Assembly: GCA_013215375.1 (NCBI GenBank)
Contig: JABSRB010000002.1
Coordinates: forward strand, 62,001 to 126,000
Direction of reading: 5' to 3'
Origin: Oceanospirillaceae bacterium
Lineage (GTDB): Bacteria > Pseudomonadota > Gammaproteobacteria > Pseudomonadales > Balneatricaceae
DNA: 64,000 nucleotides
The notes under the pieces are model-generated. The model was not told where the DNA came from. It saw only the letters and a program-made list of their open reading frames with translations, and did no database searches. The position numbers and the translations under genes are program-made. Of this stretch, positions 18,857 to 26,126 are shown in pieces; position 1 is the stretch's first letter, and each line of letters opens with the position of its first letter.

Positions 18857-19405
18857 CTACGCCCTACTGACTATATCTATCAGCTGGTTGCACGCCGTGG
18901 ATAATTCACCGCTGTTATCGATGCGCAGTGCCGCATTATCGATACTGGCTGAGAGTATTTGGTGTCTGGCGAGGCGAGCTTCAATTTCTGTAGCGCTCTC
19001 GCGGCCTCGGTTGGTTAGGCGCTGTTTTAAGATGGCTGCATCTACATCGATGTAGATCACTTTTAGGTCTGGGTGTGATTTTTTTGCCGTTGCTAAATAG
19101 CCCCGTGAGCCGTTAACTAAAACGTTTATGCCAGCTGTTAGCCACTGGTCTATTTCGATGCCCAATCCGTATTGACAGTTGTTGGCAGCCCAGTGCATTT
19201 TGAAAAGATTTTTGGCCTTTCTGGACTCGAATTCAGAGTTGGAAAGGGCGATATGGTTTTCGCCACCTGCATCGGCTGGGCGGGTGATGTAACGGTGGGC
19301 GATGATACTATTGCCCTTTGTCGCGAGCTGTTCGCGAGCAGCGTTTAATACCGAGTCTTTGCCGGCACCGGAGGCACCTATGATGTAGTAGAGGGTGGCG
19401 GGCAT
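18857..19405 (-). CDS. phnN: PhnN-like ribose 1,5-bisphosphate phosphokinase
   Basis: This 182-residue P-loop kinase of the guanylate-kinase-like fold has GASGAGKDS at residues 10-18. The segment HRYITRPADAGGENHIALS (about 38-56) and the NGSRGYL motif are both characteristic of PhnN. PhnN makes 5-phosphoribosyl diphosphate from ribose 1,5-bisphosphate after C-P lyase cleavage. No other phosphonate gene is in the window, so the gene is an orphan here. Its TAG stop (18857-18859) is part of a heptamer unit: TAG is followed directly by TCGTCAG and TCGTTAG. Confidence 0.85.
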   Translation of the reverse strand: MPATLYYIIGASGAGKDSVLNAAREQLATKGNSIIAHRYITRPADAGGENHIALSNSEFESRKAKNLFKMHWAANNCQYGLGIEIDQWLTAGINVLVNGSRGYLATAKKSHPDLKVIYIDVDAAILKQRLTNRGRESATEIEARLARHQILSASIDNAALRIDNSGELSTACNQLIDIVSRA

Positions 19406-20097
19406 ATTTGTTGGTTCTATTTGAGTTTATGTGGGTGGTACTTTAGCAATTTTTTTAGCTCAGGAGCTAGTTTTAAGTTTTTCTTGTTACTGTTTAAGGA
19501 CAGAGGGTCTTTAATTGACTTCTATTTAATGTATCGGAAGTAGAGTATGTGGCGACCAAGAATATCAAAGCGTTATAATGTTTGAAGCTCAAACAATTCA
19601 GTACCTTTTCGATTGCGTTAATTCTCTTTCTTTGAACCACAGCAAGACTTCCGCGTCTTGCCCACAGCCCTTAACTCCGTCTTGCAGGCTACATCCAACT
19701 CCTGCCGCTCTTTTACCTCAATGTAATTACGGCAGTTATAATCCTTCTAGCCCAAACTTCTCCTCGATTTAATCGGTTTTTTTTTAAAAAAATAGTGTGG
19801 CCTCCTTTTAACTGATTAGTAAATAACCGAACAGACCTTACATATTGAGACCCCCTCGGTTTGTGCCGCTTTGTGCAGATCCATGACCTTGTACTACACT
19901 GAACCGGTATAAGGGCAACTGTTTATTTGGAATAGATGACTAAGTGGCAGGAAAAAACACACTGAATTTCTGAATATATAACTGAAAGTGACTCTGAATT
20001 AACAGCGCTATGAAACACACCGAAAAAGATATTTTTTTAAGAGAGGTTGTTCATGCACACCTCTCTGCTGATAATACAATTATTTTAGGACTGACCA
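19406..20097. other. Intergenic region without a supported gene
   Basis: This ~690-base stretch separates the phnN-like gene from the periplasmic binding-protein gene. It is AT-rich at its ends with a poly-T/poly-A run near 19780. Short open frames occur on both strands, but none has a convincing ribosome site or recognisable similarity. An AGGA ribosome site for the downstream gene lies near 20087. Nothing else could be assigned. Confidence 0.5.
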
Positions 20098-20811
20098 ATG
20101 AAACTTCTGAAACCTATACTTTTTCTTATTCTTTCCCTTGGTGCAAATCAATCAATCGCTTCTCCCAACCAATTAACTATCTCTATTATTAAAGGTGATG
20201 CACTTAACCCTATTAGTAGGAAAATTTTAACCGAAGCATATCAAAGGATAGGCATTGAGCTAACTTATGTGGCATTTCCTGCGGGCCGATCAATTAAGAT
20301 GTCAAATGCAGGCAAAGTAGACGGCGAGTTACACCGAATAGCGGGGGTGGATAAAAAGTTTGTGAATTTAATACAAATCCCTGAAATGATCCAAGAAGTA
20401 CTCTATGCTGCTTTCAGTAAAGATCCATCACTAAAGATAAAAATCTGGCAAGACCTGTCATCTTATCGGCTTGCAGTGCGTCGTGGCATTATCGATGTAA
20501 AGCAGTTAACAGAAGGCATGGATGTCACTTTCGGACACAGCGATTTAGCCTTATTTAAGATGCTCAATAATAGCCGAGTTGACATTGTTGTAGCGACTAC
20601 CACTAGTGGATTAATGGCATTAAAATCTATTGACTTAAAAAATATAACGCCTGCTCAATCACTGCTTAAAGGCTCTCCGCTCTTTCACTATTTGAATATA
20701 AAACATCAAGAGCTAGTGCCTAAAATTAATCAAGCTCTCGTTAGCATGACCAGAGAGGGTAGAATTGAACAAATAAAACGAGAATATATTGAAGAATTAA
20801 AGAGCCTCTAA
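20098..20811 (+). CDS. Periplasmic substrate-binding protein-like, SBP family 3 fold
   Basis: This 237-residue protein has a signal sequence (KLLKPILFLILSLGANQSIAS, cleavage about residue 22). The mature part resembles the two-lobed family 3 solute-binding fold: LTISIIKGDALNPISRKIL at the start, then YVAFPAGRSIKMSNAGKVDGE, and a C-terminal helix with REGRIEQIKREYIEEL. Such stand-alone proteins in gammaproteobacteria are often not linked to a transporter and may feed sensor proteins. No permease or ATPase gene is adjacent. The start was chosen at ATG with an upstream AGGA. Confidence 0.8.
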   Translation: MKLLKPILFLILSLGANQSIASPNQLTISIIKGDALNPISRKILTEAYQRIGIELTYVAFPAGRSIKMSNAGKVDGELHRIAGVDKKFVNLIQIPEMIQEVLYAAFSKDPSLKIKIWQDLSSYRLAVRRGIIDVKQLTEGMDVTFGHSDLALFKMLNNSRVDIVVATTTSGLMALKSIDLKNITPAQSLLKGSPLFHYLNIKHQELVPKINQALVSMTREGRIEQIKREYIEELKSL

Positions 20812-20846
20812 CAACAAATACTAATGTGGCTCTATATCTAAAATTA

Positions 20847-20996
20847 ATCAATAGGATCAGAGTAGAATACTGCTAAGTTAAGCTGCAATTGCACGCTGAT
20901 CCTATGTGATATTCTATTCCTAAACTTCCATAGGTTAGGTTTATATGGATCAATAGGGTCATGGATCAATAGGGTCAGAGTAAATTGATTTTAACT
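20847..20996. repeat. Repeat remnant of the kind flanking REP-associated tyrosine transposases
   Basis: Variants of ATCAATAGGGTCAGAGTA occur at about 20847 (ATCAATAGGATCAGAGTA), 20949 and 20965. A perfect 16-base tandem duplication, ATGGATCAATAGGGTC, occupies 20945-20960 and 20961-20976. Sequences like AATAGGGTCAGAGTAAATTG commonly border REP-associated (Y1/IS200-like) transposase genes in marine gammaproteobacteria. No transposase gene remains here, so this is probably a scar. The rest of the 20812-21184 gap holds nothing I can assign. Confidence 0.5.
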
Positions 20997-21184
20997 ACAA
21001 GTAAATTTATCCTCTACCCTCCTGATATTTATTAGATTTATGGGCGCCGCCGCGCTAACATTTGCTAATTGGTATTGCTTCTAGCCATTAACACTCAGAA
21101 GATAAAATTTAATCAACTAGCCGATGAAAACCTAAATATCACATCCACTTTTTATCTATTTATGCAGGTTTTATTGATTGGATT

Positions 21185-21559
21185 ATGAAACTTATTGAAG
21201 TTAGAAAACAATTAGACCGAGCGATATTTGCTGTTGCTTTAATATTTGCCATGATGCCAGCGATTGGTTTATTAACGGGTACTGCTTTTGGCTTTGGAAT
21301 TTATGGTGCAGGGTACGTTGAAGCTGCATTGAATGATGACCCCGATGCGTATTGGTACTTGATACAGCTAGAGTTTTTTGTTGTTTTCGGCATGGTCTGC
21401 CTTTCACTGTTTGATTTCCCCTTAATTCAAAATATCTATGACAGGGTTTTGAGCTTCAAAGCAAAAAATAAAGTGATCGCTTATATTGGCTTTTATTTAA
21501 TATTGCCTATATCTGTGGTCATACTTTGTATTCTATTACTCCTAATCTTTGATGCTTAA
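21185..21559 (+). CDS. Small membrane protein of unknown function
   Basis: The product has 124 residues and three hydrophobic segments (about residues 14-40, 57-75 and 95-122). The N-terminus is short and charged and the spacer NDDPDAYWYL is acidic. No domain was recognised. Start selection is tentative because the ribosome site is weak. It stands alone between the repeat remnant at 20847-20996 and the racemase gene at 21663. I infer an inner-membrane location from hydrophobicity only. Confidence 0.6.
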   Translation: MKLIEVRKQLDRAIFAVALIFAMMPAIGLLTGTAFGFGIYGAGYVEAALNDDPDAYWYLIQLEFFVVFGMVCLSLFDFPLIQNIYDRVLSFKAKNKVIAYIGFYLILPISVVILCILLLLIFDA

Positions 21560-21662
21560 AAGCTTTCAATCAGGCTGTGATCACCCCAAAGTACGAACAT
21601 TAACTAAGTAGTTTCTTGCTCAAACTAATGAGAGTTTTTAACTAACCAAGGAGAGTAATTAA

Positions 21663-22358
21663 GTGCATAAAAAAATCGGAATTATTGGCGGTTTAAGCCC
21701 TGAATCAACGATGAGCTATTATCTGCACATTACCCGCTCCTATGTTGAGAAGTTTGGTGATTACGGATACCCGGAAATCATCATTTATAGTGTCAATTTA
21801 AAGAACTATCATCAATGGCGTGATGAAAATCGCTGGGATTTGATTAGTGAAGACTTAATAAAAGCAGCAAATAAACTGGAAGCCGCGGGGGCAGAGCTCG
21901 GACTCATCGCGACAAATACTATGCACAAAGTATTTAACCAAGTGCAGAGCAAAGTGTCTTTACCACTCATTAATTTGATAGAGGCAACCGCTCAAGAGGT
22001 CCAGCTTAAAGGTATTACTACAGTTGCGCTGTTAGGGACTAAATTTACCATGAGCGAAGACTTTTATATTGACGGTTTAAGAAGTCGTGGCTTATCCGTT
22101 TTAGTGCCCTCTTTAGCAGATCAAGCCTGTATCCATCAAATCATCGTCGATGAGCTGGTACGCGGGGTCATTTCAGCGGCATCTAAACAACAATACCTCG
22201 ACATTATTAATAAACTCAAACTGCAAGGCGCCGAGGGGGTTATTCTCGGCTGTACTGAGATCCCATTATTAATAAAAGCAGAAGACTGCGACATCACTGT
22301 GATAGATACCGCAACCTTACATGCAGAAGCAGCTTTGTTACGTGCAATCAGTCGCTAG
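21663..22358 (+). CDS. Aspartate/glutamate racemase family protein, second paralogue
   Basis: This 231-residue protein starts with GTG preceded by AAGGAGAG. It shows IGIIGGLSPESTMSYY, the first active-site motif IATNTMHK (residues 82-89) and the second LGCTEI with the catalytic Cys. Like the paralogue at 15552 it has Thr in place of the classical first Cys. Here the residue before that Thr is Ala instead of Cys as well. It is the same length as the 15552 protein but clearly diverged. No transporter or regulator adjoins it. A terminator hairpin follows at 22374-22393. Confidence 0.9.
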   Translation: MHKKIGIIGGLSPESTMSYYLHITRSYVEKFGDYGYPEIIIYSVNLKNYHQWRDENRWDLISEDLIKAANKLEAAGAELGLIATNTMHKVFNQVQSKVSLPLINLIEATAQEVQLKGITTVALLGTKFTMSEDFYIDGLRSRGLSVLVPSLADQACIHQIIVDELVRGVISAASKQQYLDIINKLKLQGAEGVILGCTEIPLLIKAEDCDITVIDTATLHAEAALLRAISR

Positions 22359-22373
22359 ACAAGAGGGCTAAAA

Positions 22374-22393
22374 GGGGCTTTGACAAAAGCCCC
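22374..22393. terminator. Bidirectional terminator hairpin
   Basis: GGGGCTTT (22374-22381) pairs with AAAGCCCC (22386-22393) around a 4-base loop. It lies between the convergent racemase gene and the LacI-family gene. Confidence 0.75.
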
Positions 22394-22407
22394 TATTTGA
22401 TAACGAC

Positions 22408-23457
22408 TCAAGCACTATCACGGACAATCAATTCAAAACCTAAATCCAAGGTTTTAGACAGAATTGGCCGGCCCTTTAATGTATTAATCAGCAATTCTGC
22501 GGCACTGCGGCCAATCTCATACAGTGGGGTTTTGACGGTGGTCAGGGATGGATTAATAGACGCTGATGCATCGAGATCGTTGAATCCGGCGATGGCTATT
22601 TGCTCGGGGATACGTAATTTTCTGCGCTGACATTCAAAAATAGCACCGTAGGCTAAATCGTCATTGTTGCAAAAAATGGCATCTACGTCAGGCTGCTTGG
22701 CCATTAGATCAGCCAACAACTGTCCGCCAAGTTTTATGTCTGATGGGGTGGTGGTGGTCAATAGATACTTATCGGTCTCTAAGCCTGCGTCTGCAAGTGT
22801 AGATAAGAATCCCTGCATACGACGCTGGGATCTAAAATCCATTTGCGCACCGATAAAGCCGATATTGCGATAGCCTTGCTCAATCAAATACTTTGCCATA
22901 GAGGCGCCTGCATCGAAGTGCGAAAAACCAACACTCATATCGATGACGTCCCCCGTACCCACTTCCATTATTTGCACCAATGGAATGTTCGCCGACAACA
23001 ACATTGCCTTGGAGCGCTCAGTAATATCTAACCCGGTAGTGATGATTCCATCGGGATGCTGGGCTAATAATTTGGCAATTAACTTCTCTTCATTTTGCAG
23101 TGAATAATAAGTGCTGGCAAATAACACTTCATAATTGTGTCTCGTGGTGTAATCGTAAATACCTTTTAACACATTGCTAAATACTGTGTTTGAAATGGTT
23201 GGGATAACCACTGCCAACGTTTGGGTAGTGCTGGTCGCCAGTGATCTAGCCGCTCTATTGGGTACATAGTTAAGCTCGGCGACAGCCTGCTCTATACGCA
23301 CTCGTAACTTGGGGTTAACTTTCTCTGGATCATTTAACGCCCTGGACACTGTGATAGCGCTTACACCAATCACTTTGGCGACATCACTTAAAGTAACACG
23401 TCCCTTGCTGCGGGAACCGCTCTTACCAAGCTTATCAGCAGTGTTGTCTCTGTTCAC
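22408..23457 (-). CDS. gntR: LacI family regulator, gluconate repressor GntR type
   Basis: This 349-residue protein has the LacI helix-turn-helix at residues ~20-45 (VTLSDVAKVIGVSAITVSRAL), the hinge segment (YVPNRAARSLA) and the periplasmic-binding-protein-like effector domain (TLAVVIPTISNTVFSNVL onward). It resembles the gluconate repressor GntR of enterics. The divergent neighbours gluconokinase and TRAP transporter support this. Two GntR-like operators sit in the 200-base promoter region (23524-23539, 23623-23638). Gluconate is the expected inducer, inferred from the family. Confidence 0.88.
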   Translation of the reverse strand: MNRDNTADKLGKSGSRSKGRVTLSDVAKVIGVSAITVSRALNDPEKVNPKLRVRIEQAVAELNYVPNRAARSLATSTTQTLAVVIPTISNTVFSNVLKGIYDYTTRHNYEVLFASTYYSLQNEEKLIAKLLAQHPDGIITTGLDITERSKAMLLSANIPLVQIMEVGTGDVIDMSVGFSHFDAGASMAKYLIEQGYRNIGFIGAQMDFRSQRRMQGFLSTLADAGLETDKYLLTTTTPSDIKLGGQLLADLMAKQPDVDAIFCNNDDLAYGAIFECQRRKLRIPEQIAIAGFNDLDASASINPSLTTVKTPLYEIGRSAAELLINTLKGRPILSKTLDLGFELIVRDSA

Positions 23458-23523
23458 TTTTTACCCTTTGTTTTTATCAGTCAGGGCCTAGAATATAGGA
23501 TCGACGGCCTTATAGCAATTTTG

Positions 23524-23539
23524 ATGTTAGCGCTGTCAT
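23524..23539. promoter_or_regulatory. GntR-like operator 1
   Basis: ATGTTAGCGCTGTCAT is a near-palindrome centred on AGCGCT, close to the enteric GntR site pattern ATGTTA-N4-TAACAT. It is about 70 bases upstream of the gntR start, so it may serve autoregulation. It is one half of a pair with the copy at 23623. Confidence 0.7.
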
Positions 23540-23555
23540 TTAATGATGATTTTTC

Positions 23556-23585
23556 TTGACTCGGCTAGTTTACAGAGAGTAATGT
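23556..23585 (+). promoter_or_regulatory. Candidate sigma-70 promoter of gluconokinase-TRAP operon
   Basis: TTGACT at 23556-23561 and TAATGT at 23580-23585 are spaced by 18 bases. The pair lies between the two GntR-like operators and ~75 bases before the gntK start. Inference from consensus match only. Confidence 0.45.
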
Positions 23586-23622
23586 ACGTGAAATTATGCT
23601 GATTCACTAGTTGAATCATCTA

Positions 23623-23638
23623 ATGTTAGCGCTATCTT
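23623..23638. promoter_or_regulatory. GntR-like operator 2
   Basis: ATGTTAGCGCTATCTT shares 12 leading positions with operator 1 and lies just before the gntK ribosome site (AAGAGGAA). The two sites are 99 bases apart start to start, a distance that permits looping as reported for enteric gnt promoters. Confidence 0.7.
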
Positions 23639-23660
23639 TTAAGAGGAATTTGTAAACCAT

Positions 23661-24149
23661 ATGTATATTATTGTCATGGGTGTCGCTGGTAGCGGTAAGA
23701 GTACCGTCGGTAAAAATCTAGCCCGCTTGCTCGCAGTGGATTTTTTAGAAGGTGATGATTTTCACACTAACGAGAATGTCTCTCTAATGAGCGCCGGCAT
23801 CCCCCTGAACGATGAGGACAGAGCTCCTTGGCTAGCGACGCTAAACCGAACTATCAGCGAGCGAATCGCACACAAAGATGGTTTTGTATTAGCTTGCTCT
23901 GCATTAAAGAAAACCTACAGACAACAGCTCATTCACAACCTAGATGATCTACATTTTGTTTACCTCAAAGGTAGCCGAGCTGAGATACACAGCCGTATGG
24001 CGGCCCGCGAAAATCACTTTATGGCGCTGTCGCTTATCGACAGCCAATTCGACGCATTGGAAGAGCCGGATCAGACTGAAAATTTGATTACGGTTTCAAT
24101 CAATACCCCGGTCCATCAACTCGTGGACCAGATAGTTCAAGCCCTGTAA
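23661..24149 (+). CDS. gntK: Gluconokinase
   Basis: This 162-residue enzyme phosphorylates gluconate to 6-phosphogluconate with ATP. It has the P-loop GVAGSGKST at residues 7-15, the GDDFH motif (about 30-36) and the LACSALKKTYR segment that is characteristic of the GntK family. The length is slightly under the usual ~175. The ATG has an AAGAGGAA site. It leads an operon with a TRAP binding protein 58 bases downstream, so the imported acid is probably gluconate. Confidence 0.95.
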   Translation: MYIIVMGVAGSGKSTVGKNLARLLAVDFLEGDDFHTNENVSLMSAGIPLNDEDRAPWLATLNRTISERIAHKDGFVLACSALKKTYRQQLIHNLDDLHFVYLKGSRAEIHSRMAARENHFMALSLIDSQFDALEEPDQTENLITVSINTPVHQLVDQIVQAL

Positions 24150-24207
24150 TGAAAACAGGGCTCAAGTAATACAAAAAAATGCACTACAAAAACAATAGAG
24201 GCTAATA

Positions 24208-25260
24208 ATGAAAATAAACAAATCTAAACTCTCTAAAACAGCAGGCGTTTTCTCCAAGACCCTTATCGGATCTTTGGCAGGTCTCGGTTTAATGACAAGC
24301 ACTGTATTTGCTGCTGAATTCAATTTGAAATTTCAATCAAGTGACAACGCTGGTAACGCCAACTATGTGCTCATGCAGGATTGGGCAACTAGCATTGATA
24401 AACTAACCGCCGGTAAAGTGAGCATAGAAATGCTACCTGCTGGCTCTATCGTCAAACACACTGAAACACTAGAATCAGTGGGTTTAGGCATTCTCGATGG
24501 CCACATCACTGCAACAGGTTATTTTTCCGGTAAAGATCCAGCTTTTGGTTTACTTGGTAATACCGTTGGCGCTTGGGGCGATCCGGCGCAAATGCTTGAT
24601 TTCATCAACAACGGTGGTGGACGCGAGCTGTACGAAGAACTATTAACGCCCTACGGTGTGCAATTTTTGGGTGCTACCGCGACAGGCCTTGAAGCTTTTG
24701 TCTCTAAAATCCCCCTCAATGGTGTTGCCGATCTTAAAGGTCTTAAACTTAGAGCACCTGAAGGCTTAGTGCAGGCAGTATTTGCAGCAGCGGGCGCTAC
24801 TCCAGTCAACTTGCCGGGCTCAGAAGTTTATACCTCGTTAGATAAAGGCTTAATCGACGCCGCAGACTACACGGTTTTCTCAACCAATCAACAGCAGGGC
24901 TTACACAAAATTGCCAAGCATCCAGTTTACCCTGGATTCCACTCAATGCCTGTTATTGAAGTGTCTATGACGCAGAAGACCTGGAATAAGATACCTGCTG
25001 CTACTCAGGCAATCATCTTAAGTTCTGTTAAAGACTTTGCCATCAACATGATAACTACTTTGAAGAATAACGACATCAAAGCCGTGGCAGAAGCAAGAGC
25101 TGCAGGTGATATCACGATTCACGACTGGAGCAAGGAAGAGCGTAATAAGTTTCGGAAAATTGCCCAGGGACAGTGGGAAATTTTTGCCAAAAAATCGCCC
25201 AATGCGCAAAAAGTGTTCGATGTGCTATCAAAGTACCTAGCTGATAAAGGCATGTTATAA
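24208..25260 (+). CDS. TRAP transporter solute-binding protein, DctP family
   Basis: This 350-residue periplasmic protein has a ~36-residue signal sequence ending TVFAAEF. The DctP fold is visible in FQSSDNAGNANYVLMQDWA, ESVGLGILDGHI and the LKGLKLRAPEGLVQAVF segment with the conserved substrate-binding Arg. The C-terminal long helix is also visible. Neighbouring gluconokinase and GntR suggest that it binds gluconate or a related sugar acid. A hairpin terminator after the gene (25286-25318) likely lowers read-through to the permease genes, which would leave the binding protein more abundant. Confidence 0.93.
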   Translation: MKINKSKLSKTAGVFSKTLIGSLAGLGLMTSTVFAAEFNLKFQSSDNAGNANYVLMQDWATSIDKLTAGKVSIEMLPAGSIVKHTETLESVGLGILDGHITATGYFSGKDPAFGLLGNTVGAWGDPAQMLDFINNGGGRELYEELLTPYGVQFLGATATGLEAFVSKIPLNGVADLKGLKLRAPEGLVQAVFAAAGATPVNLPGSEVYTSLDKGLIDAADYTVFSTNQQQGLHKIAKHPVYPGFHSMPVIEVSMTQKTWNKIPAATQAIILSSVKDFAINMITTLKNNDIKAVAEARAAGDITIHDWSKEERNKFRKIAQGQWEIFAKKSPNAQKVFDVLSKYLADKGML

Positions 25261-25285
25261 ATCCCAACTTGCATGCGATAAACAA

Positions 25286-25318
25286 TCAACCGGGAAGCTC
25301 GACCTCCGGTTGATTTTT
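25286..25318 (+). terminator. Terminator or attenuator hairpin after the TRAP binding-protein gene
   Basis: TCAACCGG (25286-25293) pairs with CCGGTTGA (25306-25313) and is followed by TTTTT. It lies between dctP and the membrane subunit genes. Confidence 0.7.
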
Positions 25319-25452
25319 ATCATCCTCAGCTCAGCGATTGGACGCTAAAAAGGCAGCTATCTTTGATGTTTTTTGGCTCATTCAACCGCTGATTTTAGGA
25401 TTCGCTAGCTATACCCGCTTGGATGAGACGACAGCTGCAGTATTACATGCCT

Positions 25453-25500
25453 AGGAGCCCGACCGAGAACAGACTAATCCATTGCGACCAAGCCTATTTT
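25453..25500. repeat. Dispersed intergenic repeat, copy 1
   Basis: This copy begins AGGAGCCCGACCGAGAACAG and continues through ACTAAT and TGCGACCAAG. A second copy lies at 51774-51820, with ~6 differences over 46 bases. A more diverged copy lies at 47831-47868. All three are between genes. Confidence 0.75.
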
Positions 25501-25565
25501 CTAGAGCCCTACTGCTCCTTATCGCTCGATCTTCAAAGACCTTATTTAACTAGGCGATTAAAATT

Positions 25566-26126
25566 ATGAATAGCCCAGACAACAGTGCGCTACGCGCCTC
25601 AGATAACCATGAGCCTATTACTCCACTGGATAGCTTAATTATCAAATTCGGCGATATGTTAAGCACGGTTTTTCTGCTCAGTGCCTGCATCATTATTTTC
25701 GAAATTATAATGCGTTATGTTTTTAATGCCCCCACTATCTGGGTACACGAAACCACTACCTTATTTTGTGCCATCTGCTTTATCTATGCGGGCAGTTATT
25801 GCCTGGCCTGCAACCGCCATATCCGTATCGGAATAATATACGACTGGGTATCTGACGAGATACGTCACTACCTAGATATTTTCATCGCCACCCTCGGCTT
25901 GCTTTATATGTCGGTACTAAGCTGGGCGGCTTATGGCGTCGCGAAAAACTCACTGTTTGCTCCCTGGGGAGATTTTCGCATGGAAACCAGCGGTAGCGCT
26001 TGGGACCCCGCTCTACCGGCGATAGTTAAATCAGCGTTATTTTGTGTGGTGCTACTGATGTTATTTCAATACTTACTGCATTTGATCAAGCTAATCACTG
26101 CGCCTAGAGGAAACAAAAATGTTTGA
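25566..26126 (+). CDS. TRAP transporter small permease, DctQ family
   Basis: This 186-residue protein has four hydrophobic segments (about residues 35-52, 66-84, 100-120, 150-170). The typical DctQ pattern MRYVFNAPTIWVHETTTLF is present around residues 50-70. It forms the membrane partner of the large permease, whose gene overlaps it by 8 bases (26119-26126). The gap of ~305 bases from dctP holds a terminator and a dispersed repeat. That is unusual for a TRAP operon, and a separate promoter is possible. Confidence 0.92.
   Translation: MNSPDNSALRASDNHEPITPLDSLIIKFGDMLSTVFLLSACIIIFEIIMRYVFNAPTIWVHETTTLFCAICFIYAGSYCLACNRHIRIGIIYDWVSDEIRHYLDIFIATLGLLYMSVLSWAAYGVAKNSLFAPWGDFRMETSGSAWDPALPAIVKSALFCVVLLMLFQYLLHLIKLITAPRGNKNV

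Noticed and set aside
19578-19772. 64-residue open frame on the plus strand
   Set aside because: Low-complexity Ser/Pro/Cys composition, no ribosome site and no recognisable similarity. A competing minus-strand frame with a Lys/Cys-rich end also lacks a start.
20010-20192. 60-residue frame overlapping the periplasmic binding-protein start
   Set aside because: It runs out of frame into the signal sequence of the real gene and shows no domain. The gene at 20098 has the ribosome site.
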